This document shows positions 55,416 through 64,000 of a stretch of 64,000 bases of DNA, piece after piece (positions within the stretch are counted from its first letter, which is position 1; each line of letters starts with the position of its first letter). The notes under the pieces were generated by a model that worked only from the letters and a program-made list of their open reading frames with translations, did no database searches and was not told the DNA's origin. The DNA is taken from the NCBI GenBank assembly GCA_965203365.1, contig OZ241878.1, positions 2,790,001 to 2,854,000 of the forward strand, written 5' to 3'. The translations under genes were made by a program, and so were the position numbers. The DNA is from VYFG01 sp965203365. GTDB lineage: Bacteria > Pseudomonadota > Gammaproteobacteria > Arenicellales > Poriferihabitantaceae.

Positions 55416-55598
55416 GGATCAGTGGAATTGGAAGGGATGGGACGTCGGTCGCTGGGTGGTGAAATCAATCCCATTGGGCAGAAAGTAGTGCCGGCTTTTT
55501 CTGACATAGAGAACTTCGGAAACATAGAATCGTCCAGCCACCACGGCCCATGGCGACAGTGTTCCTTAGGCGCAGTGTAATTTGTGGGCCAGATGCAT

Positions 55599-56429
55599 TC
55601 ACAGGTTGCGTTCCAAAAATGCCAGCATGGGTTGGATGAATGATTCGGGGGATTCGACCAAGGCCATATGCTTCAGGTGCCTGACGATCTGCACCTCTGA
55701 ACCCGGAATTTCCGCCGCGATCGCCTCGGCCATGGCGGGTGTACTGCCCCGGTCATGCTCTGCCGTCATCACCAGGGTGGGCACACCAATGGGTGGGCTG
55801 GGTTGAACCAGTTCCTTGATTCCGAAGGCGAGCACCTGACGGCATAAGGCATAGGTGTGCGGATCATTGGCGAGTATCCAGGATCGGACTTCATGCATGA
55901 CAGCGGGATGGCGCGTCTGAAACGCTTGGGTAAACCATCGGTTCATGGTGGCCTCCAGATGGGCCCTCGGCCCCTCCGCTGCACTGGCCATGACCAGCTT
56001 TTCGACCTGCTGCTGTTCCTCCGGTCTTCGCTCATGAGGAGAGTTGAAAAGGATCAGGGTTAGAACCCGCTGCGGATAGTCCAGCGCATAGCGACGATTG
56101 ATCATGCCGCCGAGCGAAAACCCCACCAAGGCCGCTTTTTCGATATCCAGTTCATCCATCAATCCCCGGAGTTGTTGGGAAAACAACGATAAATCCGGCG
56201 GGGCCGGCAAGGGACTGTCCCCATGGCCGTACAGATCGTAACACAGCACCCGGTAGTGTTGGGTGACTTCCGGCAGATGCCATCGCCAGATACGCCGGGT
56301 CAGACCGAGTCCGTGAATCAGAATCACGGTGGGAGCGCCTTGGGGGCCTTCCAAGGTGTAGGCCGTTCCATCATTGCCTCGGGTCGGTGTCATCAAGACA
56401 GGGCCGAGCTTATGGTCGGTCACTGGCAC
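55599..56429 (-). CDS. Alpha/beta hydrolase (module 2)
   Basis: 276 residues. The fold motifs are VILIHGLGLTRRIWRWHLPE, YDLYGHGDS, nucleophile elbow GFSLGGMINRRYAL and LVMTAEHDRGSTP with the acid, and a C-terminal LKHMALVESPESF with the His. It resembles the module 1 hydrolase along its whole length, including the elbow. Its start overlaps the end of the class II aldolase gene by about 20 bases, so the two are translationally linked. Confidence 0.88.
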   Translation of the reverse strand: MPVTDHKLGPVLMTPTRGNDGTAYTLEGPQGAPTVILIHGLGLTRRIWRWHLPEVTQHYRVLCYDLYGHGDSPLPAPPDLSLFSQQLRGLMDELDIEKAALVGFSLGGMINRRYALDYPQRVLTLILFNSPHERRPEEQQQVEKLVMASAAEGPRAHLEATMNRWFTQAFQTRHPAVMHEVRSWILANDPHTYALCRQVLAFGIKELVQPSPPIGVPTLVMTAEHDRGSTPAMAEAIAAEIPGSEVQIVRHLKHMALVESPESFIQPMLAFLERNL

Positions 56430-57177
56430 GGTGTTGATTCAACCACCCCTTGAGATAGGCAAAGTGAGCGTGTGCGGCTCCCGTGTAATTGTCCCAACCA
56501 GCGGCGGTTTTTTCTGCCAGTTGATCATCCATGATCGCGAGGGGCTGTCCGGTGGAATAGGCAAGGATCAAGGTTTTTGCGGAGCGCTCAAGGTAGTACA
56601 AGGATTCAAAGGCTTCGGCCACCGTTTCTCCGATGGTCATGACGCCATGATTGCCCATGATCATGGCGTTATGCTCTCCGAGGGCCGCCGCAATCCGGCG
56701 ACCTTCTTCCTGATCGTCGGCGATTCCGCCGAAATGGTGATCAATTGCGGTCCGCTTGAAGAATCGTGCCGTATTCTGGTCGATGGGTTTGATCTCTGGA
56801 TCCTGCAGCGCACACAGGGCCGTGGCATAGGGGGGATGGCAGTGAAGTAGCACCCTTGCCCGAGGGACAGTGGCGTGCACGGTACCGTGGATGCACCAGG
56901 CACTTGGGTCAGGGGGGGATACGCCTGACATCACCGAGGGATCTTCCGCATGCAGTTTGAGCAAGTCACCGGGCTGTATCGTGGCGAAGTGTTTCCAGCG
57001 GGGATTCAGCAGAAAAGTCTTGCCGTCATCGCTGACGGCTGCACTGAAATGGTTGGCAACGGATTCGTGCCAGTCAAAGTGAACGGCGAGCTGGAAGGCA
57101 GCGGCCAGATCGATCCGCAGGCTCTGTTCCCTGTCGGCGGATTCGTTTGTGGTCCAATAATCGATGGCAGTATTCAT
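56410..57177 (-). CDS. Class II aldolase/adducin-family protein
   Basis: About 255 residues from ATG 57177 (MNTAIDYW). The metal-binding HCHPPYATALCAL (two His) and the MGNHGVMTIGE motif (third His) are those of fuculose-phosphate aldolase-like enzymes; the N-terminal FDWHESVANHFSAAV is also typical. Members cleave or form C-C bonds or decarboxylate hydroxy-acids with a Zn ion. It is the first gene of the module 2 catabolic operon and has no counterpart in module 1. It could cleave a hydroxylated intermediate to smaller units. Confidence 0.88.
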   Translation of the reverse strand: MNTAIDYWTTNESADREQSLRIDLAAAFQLAVHFDWHESVANHFSAAVSDDGKTFLLNPRWKHFATIQPGDLLKLHAEDPSVMSGVSPPDPSAWCIHGTVHATVPRARVLLHCHPPYATALCALQDPEIKPIDQNTARFFKRTAIDHHFGGIADDQEEGRRIAAALGEHNAMIMGNHGVMTIGETVAEAFESLYYLERSAKTLILAYSTGQPLAIMDDQLAEKTAAGWDNYTGAAHAHFAYLKGWLNQHRASDRP

Positions 57178-57311
57178 GGGAATTTCCGAGGATAGCATGC
57201 AACGTCGGATGGTATGTCCTTGGCCTCTTGGTCACAAGACAGAACAACGACAAGTTTTGCACTATACATGCGGGCGGCCATCCCGGCCAGCGTGAGGGTT
57301 CCCCAGGTTCC

Positions 57312-57410
57312 CTTGAGAGGGTCTGCCATCATCTGGCCCGCTGCTATCTGTTCTCCCTCAAGCGATCAGGCGACGGGTCCGAGGGTTGCACTTCAGAGTG
57401 GCACGAGGGG
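57312..57410. mobile_element. Solo right end of an IS30 element (copy E)
   Basis: Bases 57312-57410 match the last 95 bases of copy B, from TTGAGAGGGTCTGCC to a final GTTGCACTTCAGAGTGGCAC with GAGGGG. No transposase or left end is nearby, so it is a remnant left by deletion or recombination. It marks the border after module 2. The following 57411-57692 contains no gene that I recognise. Confidence 0.75.
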
Positions 57411-57692
57411 ATGTCTCTCATCTGCAACCGGCCAGACAACCGCGCTCTCGCGCTCAACCTTCGCTGAATCACCGGTCATCTTCAGTTTCTATCCACCATC
57501 CTGCCTTCCTCGTCATCCATCCAGGTGTCAACCGGAACTGATCCACCAGTACAGCGGTCTCGTCCGTCTCCGCCCATCATGTCTCATCGCCAATCGCCAC
57601 CCTGCCCGGTTGTCCCCATTGACGTCATGGACGGTCGATTGGTAATATCCCGTCACTGGACTGATGCGCTCGTCCTCCGACCCTCCGCCAAC

Positions 57693-57986
57693 TCAGGCCA
57701 GTGGAGACTCATAGCGGTTGACGTCGATCTGCCCCTCTCGTTGCTGGGCCTGCGCGACATCGTACGCCGCCTGAAGACGTATCCAGGTTTCCGTTGTCGA
57801 GCCGAAAGCCTTGGCCAGGCGAATCGCCATGTCTCCGGAAACCCGCGCACGGCAGTTGACCAGATTGGAGAGCGCCTGACGGCTCACGCCCAGGACTTGG
57901 GCCCCCTGGGTGACGCTCAGACCGAGCGGGTCAAGGTACGATACGCGCACCACCTTGCCAGGGTGCGGCGGATTCTTCATCGGCAT
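57693..57986 (-). CDS. higA: HigA-type antitoxin, helix-turn-helix protein
   Basis: 97 residues from ATG 57986 (MPMKNPPHPGKVVR), preceded by a GAGGGAG ribosome site. The HTH reads LSVTQGAQVLGVSRQALSNL, and AIRLAKAFGSTTETWIRLQA is the characteristic C-terminal part of the HigA/VapI antitoxin family. It neutralises the RelE-like toxin HigB encoded just upstream (stop to start 16 bases) and represses the operon. Order toxin-first is the usual higBA arrangement. It is intact although the toxin frame is broken. Confidence 0.9.
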   Translation of the reverse strand: MPMKNPPHPGKVVRVSYLDPLGLSVTQGAQVLGVSRQALSNLVNCRARVSGDMAIRLAKAFGSTTETWIRLQAAYDVAQAQQREGQIDVNRYESPLA

Positions 57987-58002
57987 CGTCGTGCTCCCTC
58001 TG

Positions 58003-58280
58003 TCAGTGATAGTCAATCAGAGATACGTCGTGGACATCTTCCCCATCGAATCGAAAGATGATCCGCCAGTTTGCCTTCACCGTGACCGACCAGTAGCCTT
58101 CAGGTCACCCTTGAGAGCATGCAGCCGATATCCAGGAAGGCGCATTGCTTCAGGGGAACAGGCAACATCGAGTTGGGCAAGCATCACCTCCACACGTTCG
58201 TGCAGGTCGGGCCTGATCGGTTTTCGGTCCTCGCGCTCGTAGAAGCGCTTAAGCCCGCGATGTCGGAAGCTGCGTATCAC
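58003..58280 (-). pseudogene. higB: HigB-type RelE-superfamily toxin, frameshifted
   Basis: The first part (GTG start at 58280) reads IRSFRHRGLKRFYEREDRKP, then LAQLDVACSPEAMRLPGYRL and HALKGDLK, the typical HigB mRNA-interferase opening. After GDLK near 58085 the homology moves one frame: YWSVTVKANWRIIFRFDGED and VHDVSLIDYH to the stop at 58003. One deleted base explains this. If real, the toxin lacks its catalytic C-terminal strand and the locus is an orphan antitoxin. About 92 residues when corrected. Confidence 0.85.
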
Positions 58281-58603
58281 CAGCAAACGGTAGCGTGTCT
58301 ATCGACACTTGTCAACGATGATCGCTGGAAGACAGCAATTCCTATCAAGGGTCGCAGACTCGGGACCGGATGTGAATGGGCGACCTGAATGCATGACTTC
58401 GGGGTATGTGGACAAGGTGGCCCTTCCAGCGGGTGGCCACTGGGTTTCCTGAAGAACCGGCCGGTCACCCACCCGGTCACGGCACCGGGTCAGGCAGTGT
58501 CGAAGGGCTCCCCATCAGGCTTGCGGTGCCCGAACGCGATGGCCCGGTACAACGTCTCCCCGTCCGGAATGTGGAACTCCAGGAACCATCCTCGCAGCCG
58601 TCT

Positions 58604-59056
58604 CTACCAGCGGGGCAAGCTGCCCGACTTCGCCCGGGCGGCCCGGAACCGCGAACCCCACCGCGGCGGCATCGGGTCGATCCCGAACGCCCGCCTCATC
58701 CGGTGGGCGAATCCCGTCGCCAGCGGTGGCTGGCCGTGAACGAAGTGATATTCAAAACCATTCCCAGGGTGCTTCAGGGGTTTGAAGGTCTCGTTCTCAA
58801 TGCGCCAGCGGGCCCGCCCCGCCCACATCAGTTCGACGGCATTGAAGTCCGTGATGGCCAGGTCCGTGACCCAGGAGCAGTGCCGTGTCCGACCGTCCGG
58901 GCAAATCACCCAGCATGCCAGGCTGTTCCCCGCCTGATTAGACCGTTGTTGGATGGAACAGTCGGCGAACAGAGGGTTTGCCAGCCGCCTGAACCCCCGG
59001 ATTACTGGCTTCCTGGATTTAGCGGGAATTGCTGAATTCATTGTCTTCGCATTCAT
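58604..59056 (-). pseudogene. Transposase C-terminal fragment
   Basis: The minus strand encodes FNAVELMWAGRARWRIENET, then FKPLKHPGNGFEYHFVHGQP, a conserved segment of DDE transposases (Glu in WRIENE) of IS4-like families. The N-terminal domain is absent and the end after GFAHRMRRAFGID drifts out of frame. It is a dead remnant. The region 58281-58603 before it has no gene that I recognise. Confidence 0.65.
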
Positions 59057-59196
59057 CGCGGAGGCATGAAGATAATGTTAACAGAACCTAATAAAATGGA
59101 TCGCGTGATCCATGAATCTGTCGCTTGGGGGAACTGGATGTTTTCCCAGGGGATGCCCGATGGGGTGTCATGCGATGTGGTCGATGACCGAGGTGA

Positions 59197-60441
59197 TTAG
59201 GGGGCCATGGTGTTGGAGTCGTGTGAGTTTCGTTGGCGTTTGAGCAGTCGGTTGATGATATATGTGGTTCTCGGGATATAAGTGTACTTGGTGCGTTGCG
59301 AGACGGCGGGACGTATTTTCATACGATAGAAGCTGAACGCCAGCAACAGGGCATGTGCCAAGGCGATGAAGACGAACAGGGCCGGGGCGCCGAATCGGTC
59401 CACCAGGTTGGAAGTGACCAGGGGGCTCGCAATGGCTCCGACCCCATACAGCAGCATGAGAGAAGCGTTGATGCCCACCCGTTTCCCGGGGTCGGCGAAA
59501 TCGTTGGTATGGGCAGCCGACACGGAGAAGATGGGAAAGGTGGCCATACCGAACAAGGCGGCTCCGCCATAGACTAGATAAGGTGAATGGCCGTGGGATG
59601 CGGCAATGCCGATGCAGACGATGAGACTCAGGATTGACAGGCCGATCAGGACGATGCGACGGTCGAATTTATCCGCGCACCATCCGGCGGGAAACTGCGC
59701 CAATGCCCCGCCGAGCATGACGGTGGCCAGAAAATACCCCAGCTCTACCTGTCCTAGTCCGACCTCTTGTCCGTAAATCGGGCCGACCATACGAAACGAG
59801 GCAGAAGTCATTCCCGCGACGATGACCCCGGCGGCACCCAGTGGGGATACCCGGAACGTGTGGATAGGTCGCAGTCTGGGCGGTTCGGGTACGCTGGGTT
59901 GGGCGGTTCGAGTCAGCGTGACCGGGATCAGACAGAGGCAGCAGAGAATGGCCAGCAGATTATAGGAAACATAGGAAGAGGGTTCCAGCAGGCCAATCAT
60001 GAGCTGGGCGGCCGAAGAAGACAGAATGTCGACGATGCGGTAGCTGCCCATGACCCGGCCTCGGGTCTGGTTGGTCAAGGCTGCCTGCAGCCAGGATTCG
60101 ATGACGGTATAGCAACCCGCCACACACAGTCCGGTCATGATGCGCATCCCGCTCCAGGCAAGTGGATCGATGAAGATGGGGTGGGCCGCAGCCCCCACGG
60201 CACCCAAAGCGGCAAATATGGTGAAGGTGCGAATATGGCCAATGCGACCAATCAGCCGCGGGGCCATCCAGCAACCGATGAAGAATCCCAGAAAATGGGA
60301 TGACCCCAGAATACCCACCTGGGTTCGGGTAAACCCCTGATCCAGTCCAGACAAGGCGTCCAGCGGGGATAGCGCCCCAGAACTGAGTTGCAGCAGGGCC
60401 ACTGAAAGGAACAGCGCAACAAAGGAGAGCAGTAGGCGCAT
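59197..60441 (-). CDS. Major facilitator superfamily transporter (YcaD-like)
   Basis: 414 residues with twelve predicted helices in two halves. The first loop contains FTRTQVGILGSSHFLGFFIG and the conserved APRLIGRIGHIRTF (A-motif-like), and the second half has GALAQFPAGWCADKFDRRIV. The N-terminal MRLLLSFVALFLSVALLQLS is the first helix. The C-terminal 35 residues are basic and cytoplasmic. Such YcaD-like carriers have unknown substrates. No adjacent gene indicates one. Confidence 0.88.
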   Translation of the reverse strand: MRLLLSFVALFLSVALLQLSSGALSPLDALSGLDQGFTRTQVGILGSSHFLGFFIGCWMAPRLIGRIGHIRTFTIFAALGAVGAAAHPIFIDPLAWSGMRIMTGLCVAGCYTVIESWLQAALTNQTRGRVMGSYRIVDILSSSAAQLMIGLLEPSSYVSYNLLAILCCLCLIPVTLTRTAQPSVPEPPRLRPIHTFRVSPLGAAGVIVAGMTSASFRMVGPIYGQEVGLGQVELGYFLATVMLGGALAQFPAGWCADKFDRRIVLIGLSILSLIVCIGIAASHGHSPYLVYGGAALFGMATFPIFSVSAAHTNDFADPGKRVGINASLMLLYGVGAIASPLVTSNLVDRFGAPALFVFIALAHALLLAFSFYRMKIRPAVSQRTKYTYIPRTTYIINRLLKRQRNSHDSNTMAP

Positions 60442-60526
60442 CGCGAGCGGAGTATGGTCAAAAAAATCCCCGACTGGCCGCCGGGGTCGCGCTTATGAAA
60501 GGTTTCGTGTCTATGGGGATAGCCGG

Positions 60527-61236
60527 TCAGAGGCCTGACCTGTCATCAGGGTGCTGCGTGTCAGTCAGTTCGGTGACTTGAGGCGCCATCTCGTTTTCCG
60601 TAGCGATCATCTGTCCGGGCACACCGAATGGCGTCCAGTTCGGCAGTGAGGAGAAGGTCATGGGATTCAACCGCCACTGAACGCGGGGAGGATATCAACC
60701 GGGATTGGCCCGGGATGCGATGGGTTGCTAGAAGACGGGATTCATCTGGGCCGTCATCCAGCGGTGGAAATAGGCTGGATTCGTGAATCGCATCATCGGT
60801 TGAACCGGCCGGGCTTCATGAATCGCATCATGGCCCGGGTCACCTTGTTCAGATCCGTCATGCCGTTCATCCAAGTCTCCCACATCACCGGTTCGGTAGC
60901 ACACTGGGTCATGACATGAATGGTGCGGGGGTTGTTGACGACGGCCGTGAGTGGGGAAAGCTTGGCCGGTTTCGACACCGTGTCGGCCATCAATTCCATA
61001 TTGGTGAATGCCTTGAGGTAAGAGGCATATCTGCTCGAACTGCACATCATCGGCACCCTGACAGTCGCCATAGTATTGTTGGGCGAGCTCGAATCGGTGA
61101 CGGATCTCGGGCGGGTCGGGTGGTCGGGGTCAGTCAGTTGTGCGGATGCGGGCCATACCGCACCAAGGCTGAGCACAACTGGCCATGAAATCCTCTTCAG
61201 GGCGGGAATCCGGGGGCAGCAACGAACGGATTTCAT
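60527..61236 (-). pseudogene. Secreted protein of unknown family, interrupted by stops
   Basis: A signal peptide (ISWPVVLSLGAVWPASAQL) begins the frame at 61236. It continues with RYASYLKAFTNMELMADTVS, VVNNPRTIHVMTQCATEPVM and WMNGMTDLNKVTRAMMRFMK. Near 60810 a one-base shift leads to MMRFTNPAYFHRWMTAQMNP, then in-frame TAG and TGA codons, and to RVQWRLNPMTFSSLPNWTPF before the final stop near 60527. The MMRF..P..F..W pattern recurs. Two nonsense codons in addition to the shift make real loss likely. I do not recognise the family. Confidence 0.6.
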
Positions 61237-61459
61237 GTTGTCCTCGCCAGGGAATCGATTGAGTGGGGATCAAGACCCTCTTCCGGGACAGCCATTGCCT
61301 TCCCGGATGAACCATAGAGAAACTGCGTGGTACGACCATGCCCAGAAGTCTGTCACATTGGTATATTCCGGAGTGTATAAAACGGGGATAGCCGGAAAAA
61401 GTGCCACTGTCCGGATTCCGTTCCCCTGTGGCATAGGGGCATGACCTTGGCTCGTTCGT

Positions 61460-61921
61460 ATGTATACCCTGATTTTACTGTTGCTCATTACCGTTTGTTA
61501 TGCCGCCTACAACCTGCTCGTCAAGGTGTCAGGCAGCCAGGCGGGTCTTTCCTCTCCGATTCTGGCCACCATCGGTCTCCAGATGGCCGCTCTGGTCGTC
61601 TCCTTGCTATATCTGATGGTATTGGTCCGACAGGGGGTGGCCGTCGCTCTACCGGCTCGGGTGTTGGCGTTGGGAGTGGCGGCTGGTGTTTGTATCGGGG
61701 CGGCGGAGGTCATGTACTTCTATCTCTTTCGGGGCGTGGCCGGAGAACCGGGCATGGCGGCCAGTGTGGCGATTCCCATCATCGTGGGGGGTACCATCAT
61801 TCTTTCCATCCTCATGACCCGGGTGTTCTTTGGCGAAACCCTTGCGATGATCCAATGGCTGGGCATCGGGCTGATGTTGTTTGGCTTGTGGTTGCTGATA
61901 ATGGGGGTTCGCAGCGAGTAG
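61460..61921 (+). CDS. EamA/DMT-type small membrane transporter
   Basis: 153 residues with about five hydrophobic helices (LILLLLITVCYAAYNLLVK at the start, MASVAIPIIVGGTIILSILM and WLGIGLMLFGLWLLIM at the end). The layout is that of half of an EamA drug/metabolite transporter, so it may dimerise or belong to a short-chain DMT subfamily. A large non-polar surface and no soluble domain are seen. Neighbours are decayed genes and IS remnants, giving no hint of substrate. Confidence 0.75.
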   Translation: MYTLILLLLITVCYAAYNLLVKVSGSQAGLSSPILATIGLQMAALVVSLLYLMVLVRQGVAVALPARVLALGVAAGVCIGAAEVMYFYLFRGVAGEPGMAASVAIPIIVGGTIILSILMTRVFFGETLAMIQWLGIGLMLFGLWLLIMGVRSE

Positions 61922-62265
61922 TGGCAAAAGGCAAGTGCATGCTCTTGATATGATGGTCCATTCGTGCGGTGTGCTGCCGGTCGAATCCGCAGGACTTTCC
62001 CACGCTGTGTTTAAGGTCTTGAATATCATATGAAAGTGATGCCGAATCTTCTTGTCACAGCGTGGCCAGGGCGGGCCAGGGCCCGTTGAGGGCTCCGGAT
62101 TCGGATATTTTCCCTAGGGGCCGGCGGTCTCGAACCGCCGCCGGGGCTTGCAGCCTTCTGCCGGGTGTTCTGTCACGCAGCGGCGGCGCACCGGGCTTCG
62201 CCCTTGTCCCGGATTTGCCGGATCACGGGCGCGGGAATGGAAGCAGGCGGGCCCGATCTTCGCTG

Positions 62266-62720
62266 TCAGGCCGGGCGGCGGGTCTGGGCGAGATGCTCGG
62301 TCCCGCGGCGGTCCGCGAAAATCAGCGCGAGCGCGATGTTGTTGCGGCGGGCTCTGTTCGCCGGGCCGCCGCCCGTGCGGGCCAGGCAGGCGTCCTCGCC
62401 GAAGACGCTGCCCCTCTGGTGGTGGTTCCTATTTTCCACCGGCCCATGCCCGCGGTTCAACGGGAGCAGACGTTTCGGCGACGCCTGTCCGGCATCAAGC
62501 GAGGTGATGATACACGCGGTCTCGGTGTGGTGGCTGGTGCCGGCCGGGTCATCATCGGGATCTTTCTTCAACGGCTCCCGGTATCGGGTGACGCAGGCGA
62601 TCTGGCTGACGCCCGCATAGTTGACAACGTCTTTCAGTGGGGTCAGGACGCTGCTCAAGGCGGCCGTGCGCCTGGTTGAGATCTTCGGTAAAGCGGCTGT
62701 CAGCGTCCGGTTCCCCGTCG
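62266..62720 (-). pseudogene. ISAs1-like transposase C-terminal fragment
   Basis: The minus strand reads SVLTPLKDVVNYAGVSQIAC, then HHTETACIITSLDAGQASPK, LLPLNRGHGPVENRNHHQRG and SVFGEDACLARTGGGPANRA, the VENxxHHxxD-type end of ISAs1/IS4-like transposases. The His-Trp of the motif is altered (GHGPVENR) and the N-terminal two thirds are absent or scrambled. Dead remnant in a GC-rich block 62.05-62.9 kb. Confidence 0.6.
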
Positions 62721-62989
62721 ATGCCCCCGAGCCGTTTGGATGTCTCCGGCGAATGGCCTTAGCGAGCCTAGACCAAGGGCAAGGTGGAGCGCCCGATCGA
62801 CCGCTTCGAGCGCGACGAGCGAGCGCTGCTTCAGCCCCTAGATATCGGTCCCCACTGGCGCCTCGAACTGCGCCAGCCTGCGGAGCCAAGGCCGCGGCGC
62901 TTTCCAACAAGTGTGGAGGTCGAGCAATGACCTCTCAGCGTCTACGCGGAGGCACTGCAATGAAGGCCCCGGCACCGAACCGGCGCGAT

Positions 62990-63581
62990 CTCTCCGGCCG
63001 AGGCCATCGAGCAGTTGCTCAGCGCCCAGATCGTGCTGCGTAACAACCGTCGACTTCAGACCGCCATGCGCTCCTCGCGGCTGCCCGCCGTGAAGACCCT
63101 CGATCAATTCGACTTCGCCTTCCAGCCTAGCATCAAGCGCGAGCAGATCGAGAGCCTGTACGAGCTCGGCTTCGTCAATCGCGCCGAGAACGTGATCCTG
63201 CTCGGACCGCCAGGCGTCGGGAAGACGCATCTGGCCATAAGCCTGGCGATCACGGCGGCCGAGGCCGGACGACGGGTCTGCTACGGAACGCTGGCCGGTC
63301 TGATCGAGTCCCTCACCGAGGCCTAGGCCGCCGGCAATCGGTCACGGCGGCCGCGGGTGCTCACTCATCCCACGCTCCTGGTGGTCGACGAGATCGGCTA
63401 CCTGTCGGTCAACCAGGACGGCACCGTGCTCGGCGACGATGTGATGGCGGCTGCCCTCATCGACCGTCTCGTGCATCACTGCTACATCGTCAACATCTGG
63501 GGGAACAGCTACCGCATGCGGGACCATCAGAACCTGCTGCAGTCCGGCTCGGGTCGACGTCGCAAGAGGGCCGCCGCGTGA
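62990..63581 (+). pseudogene. istB: IS21-family helper ATPase IstB, nonsense codon plus internal deletion
   Basis: IstB is the AAA+ helper of IS21 transposition. Seen are FPPSIKREQ-like FAFQPSIKREQIESLYELGF, Walker A GPPGVGKTHLAISLA and Walker B LLVVDEIGYLSVNQDG. The frame has a TAG at 63324 within the LIESLTEA-AAG segment where homologues have Gln (CAG). After VNQDG the text jumps to TVLGDDVMAAALIDRLVHHC, omitting the about 30-residue FFQLINAR...STVLTSN segment. The end, NSYRMRDHQNLLQSGSGRRR, is normal. Both lesions inactivate it. The N-terminal 30 residues are also scrambled and istA is not in view. Confidence 0.85.
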
Positions 63582-64000
63582 TCGTCGGCCGAAACGGCAA
63601 CCGTGCCGCCCGCCCGCTGTGGGTAACCGGCTTGGCGCAGCTCCGCCGAGTCAGACACCCTCAACACCGCGCTTTGGGGGAGCAAGCCAAAGGCCGAAGT
63701 GAGAGATTTTCGATTGCCAAAAATGTGCAGTTTTCGGCTGCCATTGACACCCCGGGGAAGAGCCCGCTGTTTGACACTCCAGACTCCGGGTGCCATGTGC
63801 TGCTCATCAGAGCATCGTGCTCCGGGGTCGGATGAGCCGGCCACCATGGGGTCCGGGTAACCGGGCCCCATATTTTTCAATTCAAGTTCGATTTATCAGG
63901 GCCGCCATACTTGGTGTCGAGCATGTAGCGTGTGCTCCGACATACCCTGCACCGGGTTCCACGATCTGATAAACGGTCGAGACACTAAGCCCCAACCTCG
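63582..64000. other. Region after istB, probable IS21 end
   Basis: About 63705-63750 (ending AAATGTGCAGTTTTCGG, then CTGCCATTGACA) has the look of an IS21-type terminal repeat region after istB. The remaining 250 bases contain no convincing gene up to the window edge. The second end and istA cannot be located, so the element is unresolved. Confidence 0.35.

Noticed and set aside
59066..59200. 44-codon ORF starting MKIMLTEPNKMDRVIH
   Set aside because: It lies between a transposase remnant and the MFS gene, has no recognised motif, and its end overlaps the MFS stop; chance cannot be excluded.

Overview
The window is one stretch of a Gram-negative, probably proteobacterial, chromosome. It carries an IspH closely resembling the enterobacterial type, outer-membrane barrel proteins, a LolA-like periplasmic protein, RND exporters, a Tat-type binding protein and TRAP-type remnants. 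It is heavily worked over by insertion sequences: at least five IS30-family copies or ends, two copies of a Tn5-type IS4-family element, and IS21, ISAs1-like and other transposase remnants. Many non-IS genes are broken. Some lesions are single-base frameshifts that could be assembly errors. Others are in-frame stops or deletions (dctP-like gene, istB, the 60.5-61.2 kb gene) that point to genuine decay.

Layout. 0-2.5 kb: 3' part of ispH, then hipBA with three operator-like repeats and a frameshifted hipA. 2.6-4.2 kb: degenerate IS4 copy. 4.4-14.8 kb (module 1, all +): GAF/PucR regulator, flavin reductase-Nudix protein, aldehyde dehydrogenase, luciferase-like (LLM) monooxygenase, four-gene polyamine-type ABC importer, alpha/beta hydrolase. 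14.9-17.1 kb: IS30 copy carrying a rearranged IS4 copy, ending 11 bp from a tRNA-Thr(CGT). 17.6-24.3 kb: Rieske protein, TPR protein, FAD oxidoreductase and a broken surface lipoprotein with a G9 tract. 24.3-43.4 kb (mostly -): IS30 copy; a GPP34-cytochrome P450 fusion; DUF1329, DUF1302 and LolA-like proteins; an outer-membrane barrel; two paralogous RND/MMPL exporters; with a decayed dctP and a PP2C phosphatase in between. 43.9-46.6 kb: pheA and a broken winged-helix-Fic gene. 47-57.2 kb (module 2): GMC oxidoreductase, a second polyamine-type ABC importer, then aldehyde dehydrogenase, LLM monooxygenase, alpha/beta hydrolase and class II aldolase. 57.3-64 kb: IS30 end, higBA with a broken toxin, transposase fragments, MFS and EamA-type transporters, IS21 remnant.

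Two systems stand out. First, modules 1 and 2 share an LLM monooxygenase, an aldehyde dehydrogenase, an alpha/beta hydrolase and a four-gene importer. In both importers a strong hairpin separates the binding-protein gene from the membrane genes. They look like parallel import-and-degrade pathways for related, unidentified nitrogenous substrates. Second, the 18-43 kb region combines oxidative enzymes (Rieske, FAD oxidoreductase, GPP34-P450) with envelope lipid-trafficking proteins, suggesting modification and export of a hydrophobic metabolite. The GPP34-P450 fusion is the most unusual single gene. All functional pathway statements are inferences from families and gene order.
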